A stretch of 64,000 nt of DNA from Gamsiella multidivaricata (GCF_025024155.1 NW_026251767.1:1-64000); one strand, 5' to 3'. Shown: positions 1-9,104, numbered from the stretch's first letter. Translations and numbers: made by a program. Notes: generated from the sequence alone by a model not told the origin.

Positions 1-237
1 GGTACTTGTCCACCTGAGTACAACACAGTATGGACTGGACGCTGTGCTAAATCGTGGATAGAGAAGGGACCTTTTGTGCAATGCAGAGCAACATCAAAGT
101 TTGACGTTCCATATTGGTTCGGCAGGAAACCTCTCTGTACAACTTCTGATGTTAATATTGTGACAACCACGACAATAGTGTTTTTAACGGTGTGGTTCTG
201 TATGGTTCTTGTGGCGTTTGACGTTGCCGCAATTTAG
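1..237 (+). CDS. 3' end of a Cys-containing protein with a C-terminal membrane segment (partial)
   Basis: Frame 1 is open from the window edge to a TAG at 235-237, giving 78 residues with no 5' end in view. The visible part has four cysteines in its first 46 residues (GTCPPEY..., GRCAK, VQCRA, PLCTT). It ends with a hydrophobic stretch of about 22 residues after a short Thr run (IVTTTTIVFLTVWFCMVLV), then stops a few residues later. That layout suits a small extracellular or lumenal domain held by a C-terminal membrane anchor. I do not recognise the family. The ORF could be chance, because the 5' part lies outside the window; the Cys spacing followed by a clean transmembrane tail is the only support. 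Confidence 0.4.
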   Translation, partial: GTCPPEYNTVWTGRCAKSWIEKGPFVQCRATSKFDVPYWFGRKPLCTTSDVNIVTTTTIVFLTVWFCMVLVAFDVAAI

Positions 238-331
238 CTCATTAAAATAATTTAATCTCAAGTATGCTGTGTTGCTATTAGTGTAGAAAGGCTTTTTTGA
301 ACTATGGTCTTGGAGGAGCAGGGAGAGCGGC

Positions 332-739
332 CTATGTTCTCAATAACGAATCGGAAGCAACATTGAGAAAATTTCTCCAAAGGTCCTTATCGTAAGGAAT
401 TAAAAATTGTCTTAACTCCACAGCAGGATCGACCGTCCAATAGATCCAAATATTATTCGCGAGTACACCCTGTCTAAGAACCATTGAGTCGCCATATGCC
501 CCTTTCAGTGTCACTCGCTTCTCACCCCCAGGCATGTTAGCAACGTCTACGCTCGTAATGTAGTTGTGATTATCGAAAGGCTTCAATTCCATGAGGGTTT
601 GAAGTTTCTGGAAGGCATAAAAGAGCTCCTCCGCAGTGGATCCCCTAAAAATTAGATGTAAATACCAAACAACTTGTTGGACAGAATAACTCACAATACA
701 ACAACAAAAGATCTCTTACCTGTTTTGCCTAGATGACAT
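332..739 (-). CDS. Small protein of an unrecognised paralogous family, copy A
   Basis: Two exons, 720-739 and 332-644, join through a 75-nt GT-AG intron (phase 2) to give 110 residues starting MSSRQNRGSTAEEL. The main exon is clearly paralogous to the next gene: both contain F.AFQKL, SVD.A..PGGE..VTL, S.VLR.GV, W.YW/W.VW and a C-terminal IPYDK..WN/R.F motif. There is no signal peptide or membrane segment. A TATA element lies 56 nt upstream of the ATG on the same strand. The family is unknown to me. The tiny first exon and phase-2 intron recur in neighbouring genes, which supports the join. Confidence 0.6.
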
Positions 740-794
740 AGCTGAAATAGATGTTTCGTCGATTGTGTGGAAGTTCTCAAACGCCTGAAAGCAG

Positions 795-804
795 TTTTAT
801 AGAC
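795..804 (-). promoter_or_regulatory. TATA box GTCTATAAAA
   Basis: The minus strand reads GTCTATAAAA, 56 nt upstream of the ATG of the gene at 332-739. The same GTCTATA core occurs before the genes starting at 1386, 3141 and 14370. Confidence 0.5.
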
Positions 805-937
805 TATTAAGATCGTTTTGCATATCGTACTCAAAACCTACAACATGGGAATTTGCCGCCACATTTGCCCACATCGACTCGCATTTCTTCTCCGCGGAAT
901 TATATTCGAAGTCATTAGAAAGAAAACTTGGATGGAG

Positions 938-1386
938 TTATTGATTGCATCCTCGCGTACGTAATATATTAGAAAGTATGCTTATTTCTGGGAGGGGCTT
1001 CAGGTCTTTACCACCTAGAGCGATATTGAAAAATTCATTCCATACCGCCTTGTCATAAGGAATCATGAAAGAAACCGACCTTTCCTTTGACTCTGGGTTC
1101 CATACTATCCATAAATGATGAATAAATACACCTTTTCTAAGAACTAAAGAGCCACCTTGTGCTCGGTATAGAGTCACTGTCTGCTCGCCCCCAGGAACAT
1201 AACAGGCATCTACACTAGAGAGCTCCTGAAAGTCGTCGAAAGATCTATACTCCTCAACGTTCAGTTTTTGAAAGGCATTAAACACCTTCTGCGCAGACGA
1301 TAACCTAGAAGAGGCAACAATGATTATTGAATATAGAAGCCCCGGTATTCAGAATTAAACAGTAAAGATTAATACCTAGATGACAT
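938..1386 (-). CDS. Small protein of an unrecognised paralogous family, copy B
   Basis: Exon 1 (1376-1386) encodes only MSS plus two bases of an Arg codon. Exon 2 (938-1304) carries the rest, for about 125 residues. The 71-nt intron has GTATTA and TAG ends, and the phases match. The product (MSSRLSSAQKVFNAFQKL...) aligns with its neighbour at 332-739 through the FQKL, SVDA/V, PGGE..VTL, VLRKGV, WIVW and IPYDK blocks, so the two are a tandem duplicate. Copy B has about 20 extra C-terminal residues. No targeting signal is visible and no function is assigned. Confidence 0.6.
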
Positions 1387-1428
1387 TATTTCAGAGATAG
1401 TTCTCTCTTTGATTGATGTTAGCATTCA

Positions 1429-1438
1429 CTTTATAGAC
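1429..1438 (-). promoter_or_regulatory. TATA box GTCTATAAAG
   Basis: The minus strand reads GTCTATAAAG, 43 nt upstream of the ATG at 1386. A GAGCCGCATTTT box lies further upstream at 1524-1535. Confidence 0.5.
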
Positions 1439-1589
1439 AACTCAAAGCGAAGATGCTCTATCACACATCATTCAGTTGCGGATCAAAAGGATACAACCGA
1501 TAAACGCCTCACTCACCCACATTGAGCCGCATTTTCTCTCTTGGAACTTTAATTCGTTTTCTATTCATGCACTATGTAACCTCTCTTGT

Positions 1590-2214
1590 TTAAAGGCACT
1601 CTATGTCCTTTGCTTTGTAGTGCATCGGCAAGTGCCTTGCTTTCATTATCCCTGTTCCTTTTCCAAAAAAAATCGTAAGTTTGCTCATAACAGCTTGATA
1701 CTTCGGACTGTTTGATAACTTATGCACCTTGCGATGCGGTCTTCTGCCTCCTCTCAACCTTGACAACAGAAAATTTTCAAGTACTCGTTTGGTGCGCGGA
1801 AAATTTCCAAACAAATCGCCACCCAATTTCTTCGACTTCCGGTCAAGGATTGTTCTCTGAAATACTTTTACACACTGTCCATACGCTAATCGAAGAAGTA
1901 TAATCAATTTGTCATTGGAATCGTCTTGACACCACTGAGACCTTTTCAAAAAGTTGTTTTCATACTCTTCCAGCACAATCTTGTTATCAAACTCAGAGTC
2001 ACTGACAGCCAGATGGTCCTGAAAAATTGAAATACTGCGTTTTCGGCCATTAAAACGAGGATCTTCTTGGAAATACACGACAACACGCGTGTACGAAAGT
2101 AACACATCGTTCGCAGGTTTTAAAGTGACTTTCTCTATGACTTCAAATTCATCATACGCTCGATATCGAAAAAGTGCCTGAATCTCGTCAATGGCGTGAT
2201 ACAGCTGAGAAAAT
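1590..2214 (-). CDS. Unrecognised small protein, main exon (first exon unresolved)
   Basis: The frame is open from an acceptor-like ATAG at about 2215-2217 down to the stop at 1590, giving about 207 residues beginning FSQLYHAIDEIQALFRY. The leading single base implies a phase-2 first intron, as in the neighbouring genes, so a mini first exon probably lies upstream; I could not fix it. A candidate ATG near 2286 would need a weak GTCTGA donor. A CTATAAATA element sits at 2368-2376. The C-terminal third is basic, and the body has scattered charged residues without a known motif. It may be a divergent member of the local family, but no blocks align convincingly by eye. Confidence 0.45.
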
Positions 2215-2841
2215 CTATTATGAGACGAAAATCTTGCTCAAAATCAGCTACTGCAACAGGAACAGCTCAGACGCGATCAAGCCGATAATATGAAGAATGA
2301 TCATGCCGACAACGATGGCGAGCGATCAACCTTGATAGCACCGTAGCTACAACATCTCTCAACCTGTATTTATAGCCCGTAGCCTACTCGTATAAACCTG
2401 AGTCATTTTCCACCTCTTATTCACGCCTTACAGCTATTGCAGCTACACAAACAAATGAATCTGTGCTGTGTAATCAATTCCTTACACTTTCTTCAATTCT
2501 GGAGCTACAGAATTCAGTCTCGGGTCTTGATGCATGGTATGAATTGCCATTTTTCGTATGATCCTGTAGTGTGTTAAAATGAGAGAATTTGTCCATAATC
2601 CAATGGTCATCAACATAGGGATTGCTTATTTATATTGAACAACACCTTTGCATGAATATGCCACTCTTCATTTTGCGGCTCAATTGCGGCTCAGGATACA
2701 TCAAAAACTGAAACTAACTTGTGAAAAGTTGGACTTTTATTCTAATTCAACAATAAACTTGGTTGGAATTCGCCGACTCTAAGAAGTATCATTGTCGCTA
2801 CGCTTTAGGTACTTGTTATCGAATGTTTTGACGATAGCGCG
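2215..2841. other. Intergenic stretch with tandem GCGGCTCA boxes
   Basis: No gene was found. It holds the CTATAAATA element (2368-2376) of the gene ending at 1590. It also holds two consecutive copies of a TTGCGGCTCA box at 2673-2693, the reverse complement of the GAGCCGCA box seen before several other genes in this region. Confidence 0.5.
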
Positions 2842-3141
2842 CTATGCTGTTCTATCGATTCTTCCAAGAGTGGTACTACGCTTCGCAAAGCTAGGACCAC
2901 TGTCACTTCGCACACCGAGATGAAGGCCGCGCTTCTCAAAGCCAGGATCACTGTCACTTCGCGGACCGAGGTGAAGGCCGCGCTTAAAGAATTCAGCGTC
3001 GTGATGAGCGTCCAAGATGTCATCGGACTTAGTACCAGACGGAGCAGTCAGACCATCTGGGGCTGCTGGGGCTGCTGGGGCTGCTAAAACGGCAGCAACT
3101 CCAAAGAGTGCAATCATTGGCAGGGTGGAAATAAACTTCAT
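2842..3141 (-). CDS. Secreted precursor with Kex2-type sites and repeated peptides
   Basis: A 99-residue ORF starts at an ATG 73 nt downstream of a clear TATA box. Residues 1-21 form a classic signal peptide (MKFISTLPMIALFGVAAVLA), followed by an Ala/Pro-rich spacer. Three dibasic KR sites (residues 53-54, 70-71 and 87-88) then cut out GLHLGPRSDSDPGFE, GLHLGVRSDSGPSFA and an 11-residue C-terminal STTLGRIDRTA. The first two peptides are both 15 residues and share GLHLG.RSDS.P.F; their DNA is also repeated. The layout matches Kex2-processed precursors such as alpha-factor, KEP or dikaritin-type RiPP precursors. No Tyr/Trp core and no UstY-like (DUF3328) gene is seen nearby, so a RiPP is only one option. 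The role is unknown; it could be a secreted signal or an interaction peptide. Confidence 0.75.
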   Translation of the reverse strand: MKFISTLPMIALFGVAAVLAAPAAPAAPDGLTAPSGTKSDDILDAHHDAEFFKRGLHLGPRSDSDPGFEKRGLHLGVRSDSGPSFAKRSTTLGRIDRTA

Positions 3142-3213
3142 AATGGGAATTTTGTTTTTCTAGACTTGAGGAATTCGAGCTTTGAGATACTCCCCATGAC
3201 ACTCCTCAGGACG

Positions 3214-3225
3214 CCTTATATAGAC
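3214..3225 (-). promoter_or_regulatory. TATA box GTCTATATAAGG
   Basis: The minus strand reads GTCTATATAAGG, 73 nt upstream of the ATG of the peptide precursor. A TTGAGCCGCAAAA box (minus strand, 3257-3269) lies about 32 nt further upstream. Confidence 0.6.
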
Positions 3226-3337
3226 TTAATTTCTGCATTCACAAATCAAAGAGGTGTTTTGCGGCTCAATGCGTGCCATAATTTTATTTCATCTGAAAAC
3301 ATCTTTCCACCACGGTTTCGTTCATCCGGCCAAGAAA

Positions 3338-4141
3338 TTAATATCGAAGGTTACATTGACTTTGCAAGATTGCATTCTCAGATATTGTTCTCTTCTTTTC
3401 GTTTATGTAATAGTAATGTAACTTCCAACCTACACAAAAAAGCTCAAGATCTGCGAGTCTTCTATCACTGGGTGCAAGACAGATAGATTTCCGAAATGCC
3501 TTTTTCTCATTGAAATATCTCTCAAAGAGAACATTTCCTTCACGAACTTGAAATATTGCTATTTTTATCGCGCTACCGAAACGCACCTCGATGAAAACCG
3601 AGCTCATTTGACTCCTATCGACAAACGCATAAAAGTATTCATAGCCTCTGACATCAAAACCACGATGGAAGAGAGTGAACGCTCCAAGCGTTTCTTCAAA
3701 TTTTCTCAAAATCTGTATTATGCGACTGTAGCTTTCGTGACTATTTGGCAAAAGCGTTAAACGTTCAGTACATGGTAAAAAAACCCTGGAAGCAGGGAGG
3801 CAATGTAGGTTAAGGGTAATCGCCGCTGGCACTTAGATTTCGAAAGACACACCGACGCTTTGGGGCCGGACGAAAACAGTGTCTGGCCGAAAAAAAGTGT
3901 CTGGACGAAAAAAAGTGTCCATACGAATATCCACATGCAAGAGGCGTTGTATCTCTGGGGTGGGATTGGGGCGATGTCCCACAGCTGTCCGCCAAGGCCG
4001 CTAAGCGTTGGTGTGTCTTTTGAAATCAAAGAGCCAGCGGCGACTACCCTAAACCTAGAGGGCCTCCCAGACAAAACAAAAAAAAAAGGAAAAATAAACT
4101 GATACTTACAGCTCACGTATTGAATGAAGAGGCATAGACAT
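3338..4141 (-). CDS. Unrecognised small protein with mini first exon
   Basis: The proposed structure is exon 1 at 4110-4141 (MSMPLHSIRE plus CT), a GTAAGT donor, a long intron of about 370 nt, and exon 2 at 3338-3740 after an AAATAG acceptor. Phase 2 on both sides gives 144 residues beginning MSMPLHSIRELHESYSRI. The body contains EVRFGSAIKIAIFQV and a Cys-containing C-terminal half, but no motif I know. The join rests only on splice consensus and phase. The open frame also extends upstream of 3740 to about 3832 without an ATG, so exon 2 could be longer. It resembles the neighbours in size, strand and intron phase. Confidence 0.4.
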
Positions 4142-4493
4142 CTTCAACAACTTTTTCCTTGGTCGGAAATCCCGGTTAAATACATTTAGTAACAGATCTT
4201 TCCAAGTTGAAAGTTGCATGAAATGAAAGATTGTTATTTCTACTTGACAACCAAACCTTCTAATATATATAAGTAAAAAACTTCCGCGTCGCATGAACTG
4301 TGTCAATTTTTGGCTTCTACGCAATGTAAAAATTCGACCAAAAGTTATCAAAAACGGGCTTCTACACCGTGTAATTTCAAATTTCTTAATATTAATGCAG
4401 CACTGACGCGGTGTACAACCACATCACGGAATAATTGTACCAAGCGTGTTTTAACAGCGCGCAGTAACATCTACAATCTAGCACGCAGTAACA

Positions 4494-4582
4494 TCCGCTG
4501 CCTCCTCCGAGAAGAAGGAACGCAAGGCCAAGTCTGAGGGTGGCAAGGGTCGCAAGAAGACTCGCTCCGAGACTTACTTCAA
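4494..4582 (+). pseudogene. Fragment of a histone H2B gene (N-terminal tail)
   Basis: About 29 codons read ASSEKKERKAKSEGGKG then RKKTRSETYFN. The Lys-rich tail followed by KKTRSETY matches the end of the H2B tail at the start of its histone fold (family consensus K.R.ETY..YIYKVLKQ). After ETYFN the similarity stops and the sequence returns to AT-rich DNA without YIYKV. Codons are C/G-ending and differ sharply from the surroundings. This looks like a captured or retro-inserted gene fragment, not a working gene. It could still be a chance basic stretch, but the K.R.ETY junction argues against that. Confidence 0.55.
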
Positions 4583-4638
4583 CTGCCATCTTATATTAAC
4601 AGCTTTATTTGTCTCTTCAAAAATGCAAGCTCCTTAAA

Positions 4639-5087
4639 TTATTTCTCTTCATGCCACCACATGATAGAATATAGATTCAAAAATCGCAACATGAAAGGTA
4701 GATCTTCATGGTCTAATTCATTCGCCTTTTTCGCATACAGAAGTTCTTTTCCTTCCATTATTGCTAAGAGAGCTTTGGCATGAGACTTATCCCTAGAAGA
4801 CAGCCTGAAAGAGATTCTGATCTCAATATCAGAAGCACAAAAGATCGAAATCGATTCTGCAATCCTAAAGGTCATAGACTTAAATACAACATTGACTTTT
4901 TCAACGTCTTCTTCACGCAGGATCAAGGTGTCGTGAGGGCTATCTGGATACGCTGACTTTAACCATCTCAAGGTAGAGAATATATGACGCCTCCTAGTCG
5001 TCGATTGAAAACATGTTAATAACAGACTCCAGACACAACCCGTTCGTTTTTTTTGTTTACTTACGGTAACTCTTTTTCTAAAGACAT
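4639..5087 (-). CDS. Unrecognised small protein with mini first exon
   Basis: Exon 1 (5065-5087, MSLEKEL plus CC) has a strong GTAAGT donor. Exon 2 (4639-4993) follows a CTAG acceptor in matching phase 2, giving 125 residues (MSLEKELPRRHIFSTLRW...). The sequence is mixed hydrophobic and charged, with no signal peptide or recognised domain. It shares strand, size and the mini first exon with the genes at 332-739, 938-1386 and 3338-4141. A TTTTGAGCCGCAAATT box lies about 95 nt upstream of the ATG (5182-5197). No function can be given. Confidence 0.55.
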
Positions 5088-5181
5088 TATATGCAACAAT
5101 GGTGGATTAAGAAACAAGAAACAAGAGCAAACGCTCCGTGCACCTTTATTAATCTTCCTAGAAGCAAACAGGCTTACAACA

Positions 5182-5197
5182 TTTTGAGCCGCAAATT
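5182..5197. promoter_or_regulatory. GCCGCA box upstream of the gene starting at 5087
   Basis: TTTTGAGCCGCAAATT. One of at least seven related boxes in the first 12 kb (1524, 2671, 2684, 3257, 10896, 11041, 11784), each lying between genes and mostly 50-300 nt upstream of an ATG. Confidence 0.35.
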
Positions 5198-5233
5198 ACT
5201 TCAAAACTCGCCTCAAATTCACAACATTTGCCA

Positions 5234-5300
5234 CATCAGAATGGGACCTTAGTGAATGGCCGTTATTAGATAAATCTGACTGCACATTTTGGGACTTTCT
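5234..5300 (+). pseudogene. Inverted relic of zinc-finger gene exon 1
   Basis: The plus strand encodes SEWDLSEWPLLDKS followed by diverged sequence. Exon 1 of the minus-strand zinc-finger gene at 5521-6748 encodes SEWDLSEWPSLDKS. The DNA of the two stretches is nearly identical over about 45 bp (5238-5281 against 6601-6645) but in opposite orientation. The surrounding sequence is not open as a gene. This is a broken, inverted duplicate of the neighbouring gene. Confidence 0.6.
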
Positions 5301-5520
5301 TGATCACGACGCGGACACTATTACCAAACGCGGCGTGGGCTCAGCACGGTTACACAAGCACGCAATGCAATGCTGTTGGACACGAGCGCTGTTCTGCTGC
5401 ACAACGCTACCAAATCATAGTTCAGAAAGAGAGAGAAATTCTCGAGAGGCATTCATTCTGGAGAGGCAATAGGCCATCTTATATCTACTTACAATAAAAG
5501 TACAATTCCTATTACATCAA

Positions 5521-6748
5521 TCAATAATAGCTATTTTCAAATCTCTTAAATGCAGCCTCTATCTCCATGGCAGTGCCAATATCTTGTCTTGTGACCCTCC
5601 CCGATGCAACCGCCTCCTTACTTATTTGTTTCTCCTCCAGAAGGCGTGAACAACGGTTACGGCCGTCTCTTGTGCAAAGATGCCTCATCAATGCATCCTT
5701 TCTGCAGAGTAGCTTGGTGCAAACTGTGCATGGAACACGTTCACCACAAGGAGCCACCTTCATATGTCTTTTGAGGTCTGGATGTCTTGTAAATGACTTG
5801 AAGCATTTTGCGCAGTGATACCTTAGTGACTTGACTGCATTCCCGCATCCGACTCGACTTAACTTGGATTGCGACGTACAATATGAAATACTACATCCAC
5901 ATAGCGATTGTGCACTTTCAATCTCTTCTTCCTGTGATGGACACTGAGATACACTCACAATTGGCTTAGCCGCATGATAACTCAAGTTGGAGTAACAAGG
6001 CAACAGCGGCGTTGGTGGGGGTGATCCTGCTTGCGTTACATGCATAACAGTACTTGTGCTACTCGGCGCATTGCTCGAATTCGACATCCAATCCTCCTTC
6101 CATTCTTCGACAACTGGACAGACAATCGAATTCTCATAAGGTTCCTCCACAATTGTAGGTGTAGGATCAACTTTTACAAGACTCTCATCTTGGATAGACC
6201 ATTGTGGCAAGAGATTTCCTATCGCATATTCAATCCCCGACGGTAGCGATGGCAATGTCACTGGAAGAACGAATGCAGACGGATATGAAGTCCCAAAGCT
6301 GATATTCGTTTCAGTTCCTTGAAGAGATAGCTCAGAGCCCCAAAAGACTTTCGTGAACGACATGTCAGAGGCGACATCAGATTCAAAACTTATGAAATTT
6401 TTGACAAAGATTTCGCTTGATGATCCATCATTGCTTCCCATAATATCTGGACATAGCGCTATTTCAATTGCAGCATCCAGAGAGTGAGCAACATGAAGGA
6501 CAGATATCGCAATCGTCGGGATAATTAAATGACTTACCAGGACTCTCTCCTGAATTTGGGCTTGTTTGAGGTATAACATCGAGTAGGCAATTAGCATAGA
6601 CAGATTTATCTAATGACGGCCATTCACTGAGGTCCCATTCTGAGATATCTTCTAGATCAAGGAGATTCGTTATGTCCTGCAGCGACTTTCGCTCTTGGAT
6701 AGACCGCGGTGTATGTTCAAAATGATTAAAAGAAAGAAATTGTGACAT
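5521..6748 (-). CDS. C2H2/C2HC-type zinc-finger protein
   Basis: Two exons, 6538-6748 and 5521-6446, with a 91-nt intron (GTAAGT ... CCAG). Phase 1 is preserved as G|AT, giving 378 residues. The N-terminal two thirds are acidic and S/T/P-rich, typical of an activation or regulatory region. Near the C-terminus sit two consecutive fingers of the form CAKC...RH.DLKRH....C and CTVC.K...RKDALMRH, each with a Cys near the fourth-ligand position. They are followed by a basic and then a helical tail. This pattern fits a fungal DNA-binding transcription factor in the nucleus. The specific orthologue and its targets are unknown. The gene lies in the accessory region and has left an inverted partial copy at 5234-5300. 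Confidence 0.75.
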
Positions 6749-6894
6749 TTAAGGAACAGGAGGAAAGAATTAAGTGGCACAAATCCGATCGACACCGCCC
6801 ACTTTAAATGCTGTCAACAACTGCAAGACAGAAAAACCAAATGCCAGTCATTTCAATAATACGGTTACGGTTTGATAACAATACCCGTTATAAC

Positions 6895-7590
6895 GCCTCA
6901 ACTTCACACAAGAAAAGAGCTTTTTGGATTTGAGCAAATCAAAACCATTTGCCTCCAAACCTAAAGCCTAACATAGACATCAACCAAGGACTTTTCGCGT
7001 TCAATAAAACTATGACCGAAGACAAAGAAGTCACGGACGCGTTCAACACAACTCTGACTGAAGACAAACAAGCTACGGATGAGTTCTACTTTACGGGACA
7101 GAAACTACACACTCGATTGTGTTAGAGGCTTGAACTTAGTCTTCTCACCTTCGTTCCGCGGAGAAGCCACCTGGTTTCTGCCAACATTCAAAATCTCTTG
7201 AACCAATGAAGTGCACAGACTTTTAAACCGTCGAGGCCGGTTCCTGAAAATACCAGTCACTGCAATCGCTATCGGCTTTACTTTGAACTTCTTCCGAGCG
7301 TCAACCGCCACAAATTCCCATGATGCCAGTTCCCAAGAACACACCTCAACTTCACGCTTACTGTATTTGAACAAATCTAAACCGTAAGCCTGACTCAAGA
7401 CAAACAACACACGGACACGTTTACACACTCAATCGTGTCCGAGGCTTGAACTTAGTCTTCTCACCTTCGTTCCGCGGAGAAGCTACCTGGTTTCTGCCAA
7501 CATTCAAAATCTCTTGAACCAATGAAGTGCACAGCAGACTTTAAAACCGTCGGGGCCGGTTCCTGAAAATGCCAATCGCGGCAATCGGCT
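6895..7590. repeat. Imperfect direct duplication
   Basis: Positions 7124-7258 and 7441-7577 are about 90-95% identical by eye (both carry GGCTTGAACTTAGTCTTCTC and the segment through GCACAG...CCGGTTCCTGAAAAT). The preceding sequences at about 6895-6970 and 7325-7400 (CCTCAACTTCAC...TTTGA.CAAATC.AAACC) are also related, so the unit is about 300 bp. Short ORFs inside are shadows of the repeat. No gene is called here. Confidence 0.6.
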
Positions 7591-7610
7591 TGACGGCTAT
7601 TGGCTATACC

Positions 7611-7871
7611 GGATAGCGTTGCCGAATGAAATGACGGGTAAAGCCTATTATTCGACAACGCCAGGTACTCTATCTGTATGTATCTTTCTTTAATATATTC
7701 ACATGAAATCCAGAAAAAAAAAACTGCTGCTCTGCTACAAAAGGGACTCTAGCCGGATCTCTTGATCTCTATCTACTTGCTAGAATAGGGCGGGTCAGGG
7801 CGGGACATCTAGAGTCCCTGGTGTTGTCGAATAATAGGCTTTATCCGTCATTACATTCGGCAACGCTATCC
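7611..7871. mobile_element. Foldback / MITE-like element
   Basis: Long terminal inverted repeats: 7611-7660 begins GGATAGCGTTGCCGAATG and is matched by the reverse complement of 7823-7871 with about two mismatches. Weaker complementarity continues inward to about 7680 and 7802. The 160-bp centre has no coding capacity. No clear target-site duplication is seen. It is non-autonomous if it is a transposon; a plain inverted duplication cannot be excluded. Confidence 0.55.
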
Positions 7872-8053
7872 ACTTTCTTTGCTAATGAGATATTTTATTT
7901 CCGATGAGACAGTTGACCAGGTGTGACGGAAAGGAAGAGTAGCGGGGAAGAGTAGCGCGAGAGAGTATCGCGGAAGAGTAGCGCGAGGGGTTGCGGGGAA
8001 GTGTTCCTATCAAACCTAAGCTCGGTTCGTGACAGCTCCTTTTATTTATCCTT

Positions 8054-8785
8054 TTACATTGCTTGATCGCCATCGTCATCAAGATCAATAGGATTTTGAC
8101 TTGTACCGTTGGCTCCTCCTGACAACTTGGCGAAAGAACTATCCAAACCTTCAGTGGACTCGGCCTTCACTTCCTCTGTCTCATTCTTGATCTCTTTCTT
8201 GATCTCCTCGTCCTTGACATCTTCACTCTTGGGACGCTTTATATCTTTATCTGAAGTTCCATCGATTCCACGTTTACGGCTCTGTTGTTCCTCGTATGCA
8301 TCCATAACACCTGAATAATCGGTGAGTTTCACTCTCTCCCTCAAGTTCCTTAACAACTTCTCGCCGTCCATAGCCTTCAACAACAAGTCAACGTCATTGG
8401 CATTCTTGTAGACGGACGCCCTTGGTACTTTTACAGCCTTGTTGTCCTCATTAGTAGGCCCCGCTGTCACCGGCTTAAAATTCCTCATCATCATAGTGGT
8501 AGTTTTAGTAAGACTACCACCATTATTCCTGTGAACAACGTGCCATTTACCTTGCACGTCAACATAGGATTTTTCTTCTAAATCCCCGAGCGCTGCAACC
8601 CTTTCCATACCGAGGTCGTATGAATTCCATACGAGTTGGTATATGGTTCCCTGGTACATTCCCTCAAGATGAAAGAAACCATGCTTATTCTCGTTCTCGA
8701 ATGCTTTTCGAACAACTTGAAATATAATGGACCCTGCAGGAACATACGATTCCGAAGTCGAATAAACGGGTCTTGATGCCATCAT
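8054..8785 (-). CDS. Unrecognised protein with acidic, charged C-terminal tail
   Basis: A single open frame of 243 residues starts MMASRPVYSTSESYVPAG. The first 110 residues look globular (FQVVRKAF, GFFHLEGMYQGTIYQLVW, a basic block around KTTTMMMRNFKP). The last 80 residues are rich in Lys/Glu (DKDIKRPKSEDVKDEEIKKE) and end in NPIDLDDDGDQAM. The hydrophobic-plus-acidic PIDLDDD patch resembles a SUMO-interacting motif, though such patches are common. The basic RKRG...KRPK run could serve nuclear import. There is no signal peptide or membrane segment. The TATA-like CTATAAAAT lies at about 8885-8893. Confidence 0.6.
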   Translation of the reverse strand: MMASRPVYSTSESYVPAGSIIFQVVRKAFENENKHGFFHLEGMYQGTIYQLVWNSYDLGMERVAALGDLEEKSYVDVQGKWHVVHRNNGGSLTKTTTMMMRNFKPVTAGPTNEDNKAVKVPRASVYKNANDVDLLLKAMDGEKLLRNLRERVKLTDYSGVMDAYEEQQSRKRGIDGTSDKDIKRPKSEDVKDEEIKKEIKNETEEVKAESTEGLDSSFAKLSGGANGTSQNPIDLDDDGDQAM

Positions 8786-9065
8786 CGTACGAAAAGCTGA
8801 CAGGCAGGAATGGAGGATGATAATACTAATACGGTATGGAAATGGACTTAATTGTTGAAAATCCTCAGACTATTCAGGCGCGCATTTTATAGCACTCACA
8901 ACGGAGCTTTCTTTCCTTGATTTCTAATCCTGTAGGACAACTGCCAAACTCATTCTTACACAAAACGCCACAAATCAACAGCGAAAATAGAGAAGGTACT
9001 CACTTTGGAAATGATAACGAAAGAATCATTGTACACAGCATATGCCGATGCAATAGTTGAAAACA

Positions 9066-9074
9066 CCTATATAG
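9066..9074 (+). promoter_or_regulatory. TATA element before the S/T-rich membrane protein
   Basis: CCTATATAG lies about 31 nt upstream of the ATG at 9105. This favours 9105 over any earlier in-frame codon as the start. Confidence 0.35.
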
Positions 9075-9104
9075 TCGGTGGTCGTAAAAGAAAGATCAAT
9101 AAAC

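Noticed and set aside
3860..4102. Plus-strand ORF of 80 codons with repeated VWPKKSVWTKKSVH
   Set aside because: It reflects a short internal tandem repeat (GTGTCTGGACGAAAAAAAGT-type units) inside the long intron proposed for the 3338-4141 gene. The repeat is real, but no coding evidence supports it.
7105..7658. Two minus-strand ORFs (107 and 65 codons) with similar C-terminal segments
   Set aside because: Their similarity comes from the underlying DNA duplication read in different frames; no start context, introns or protein-like composition.
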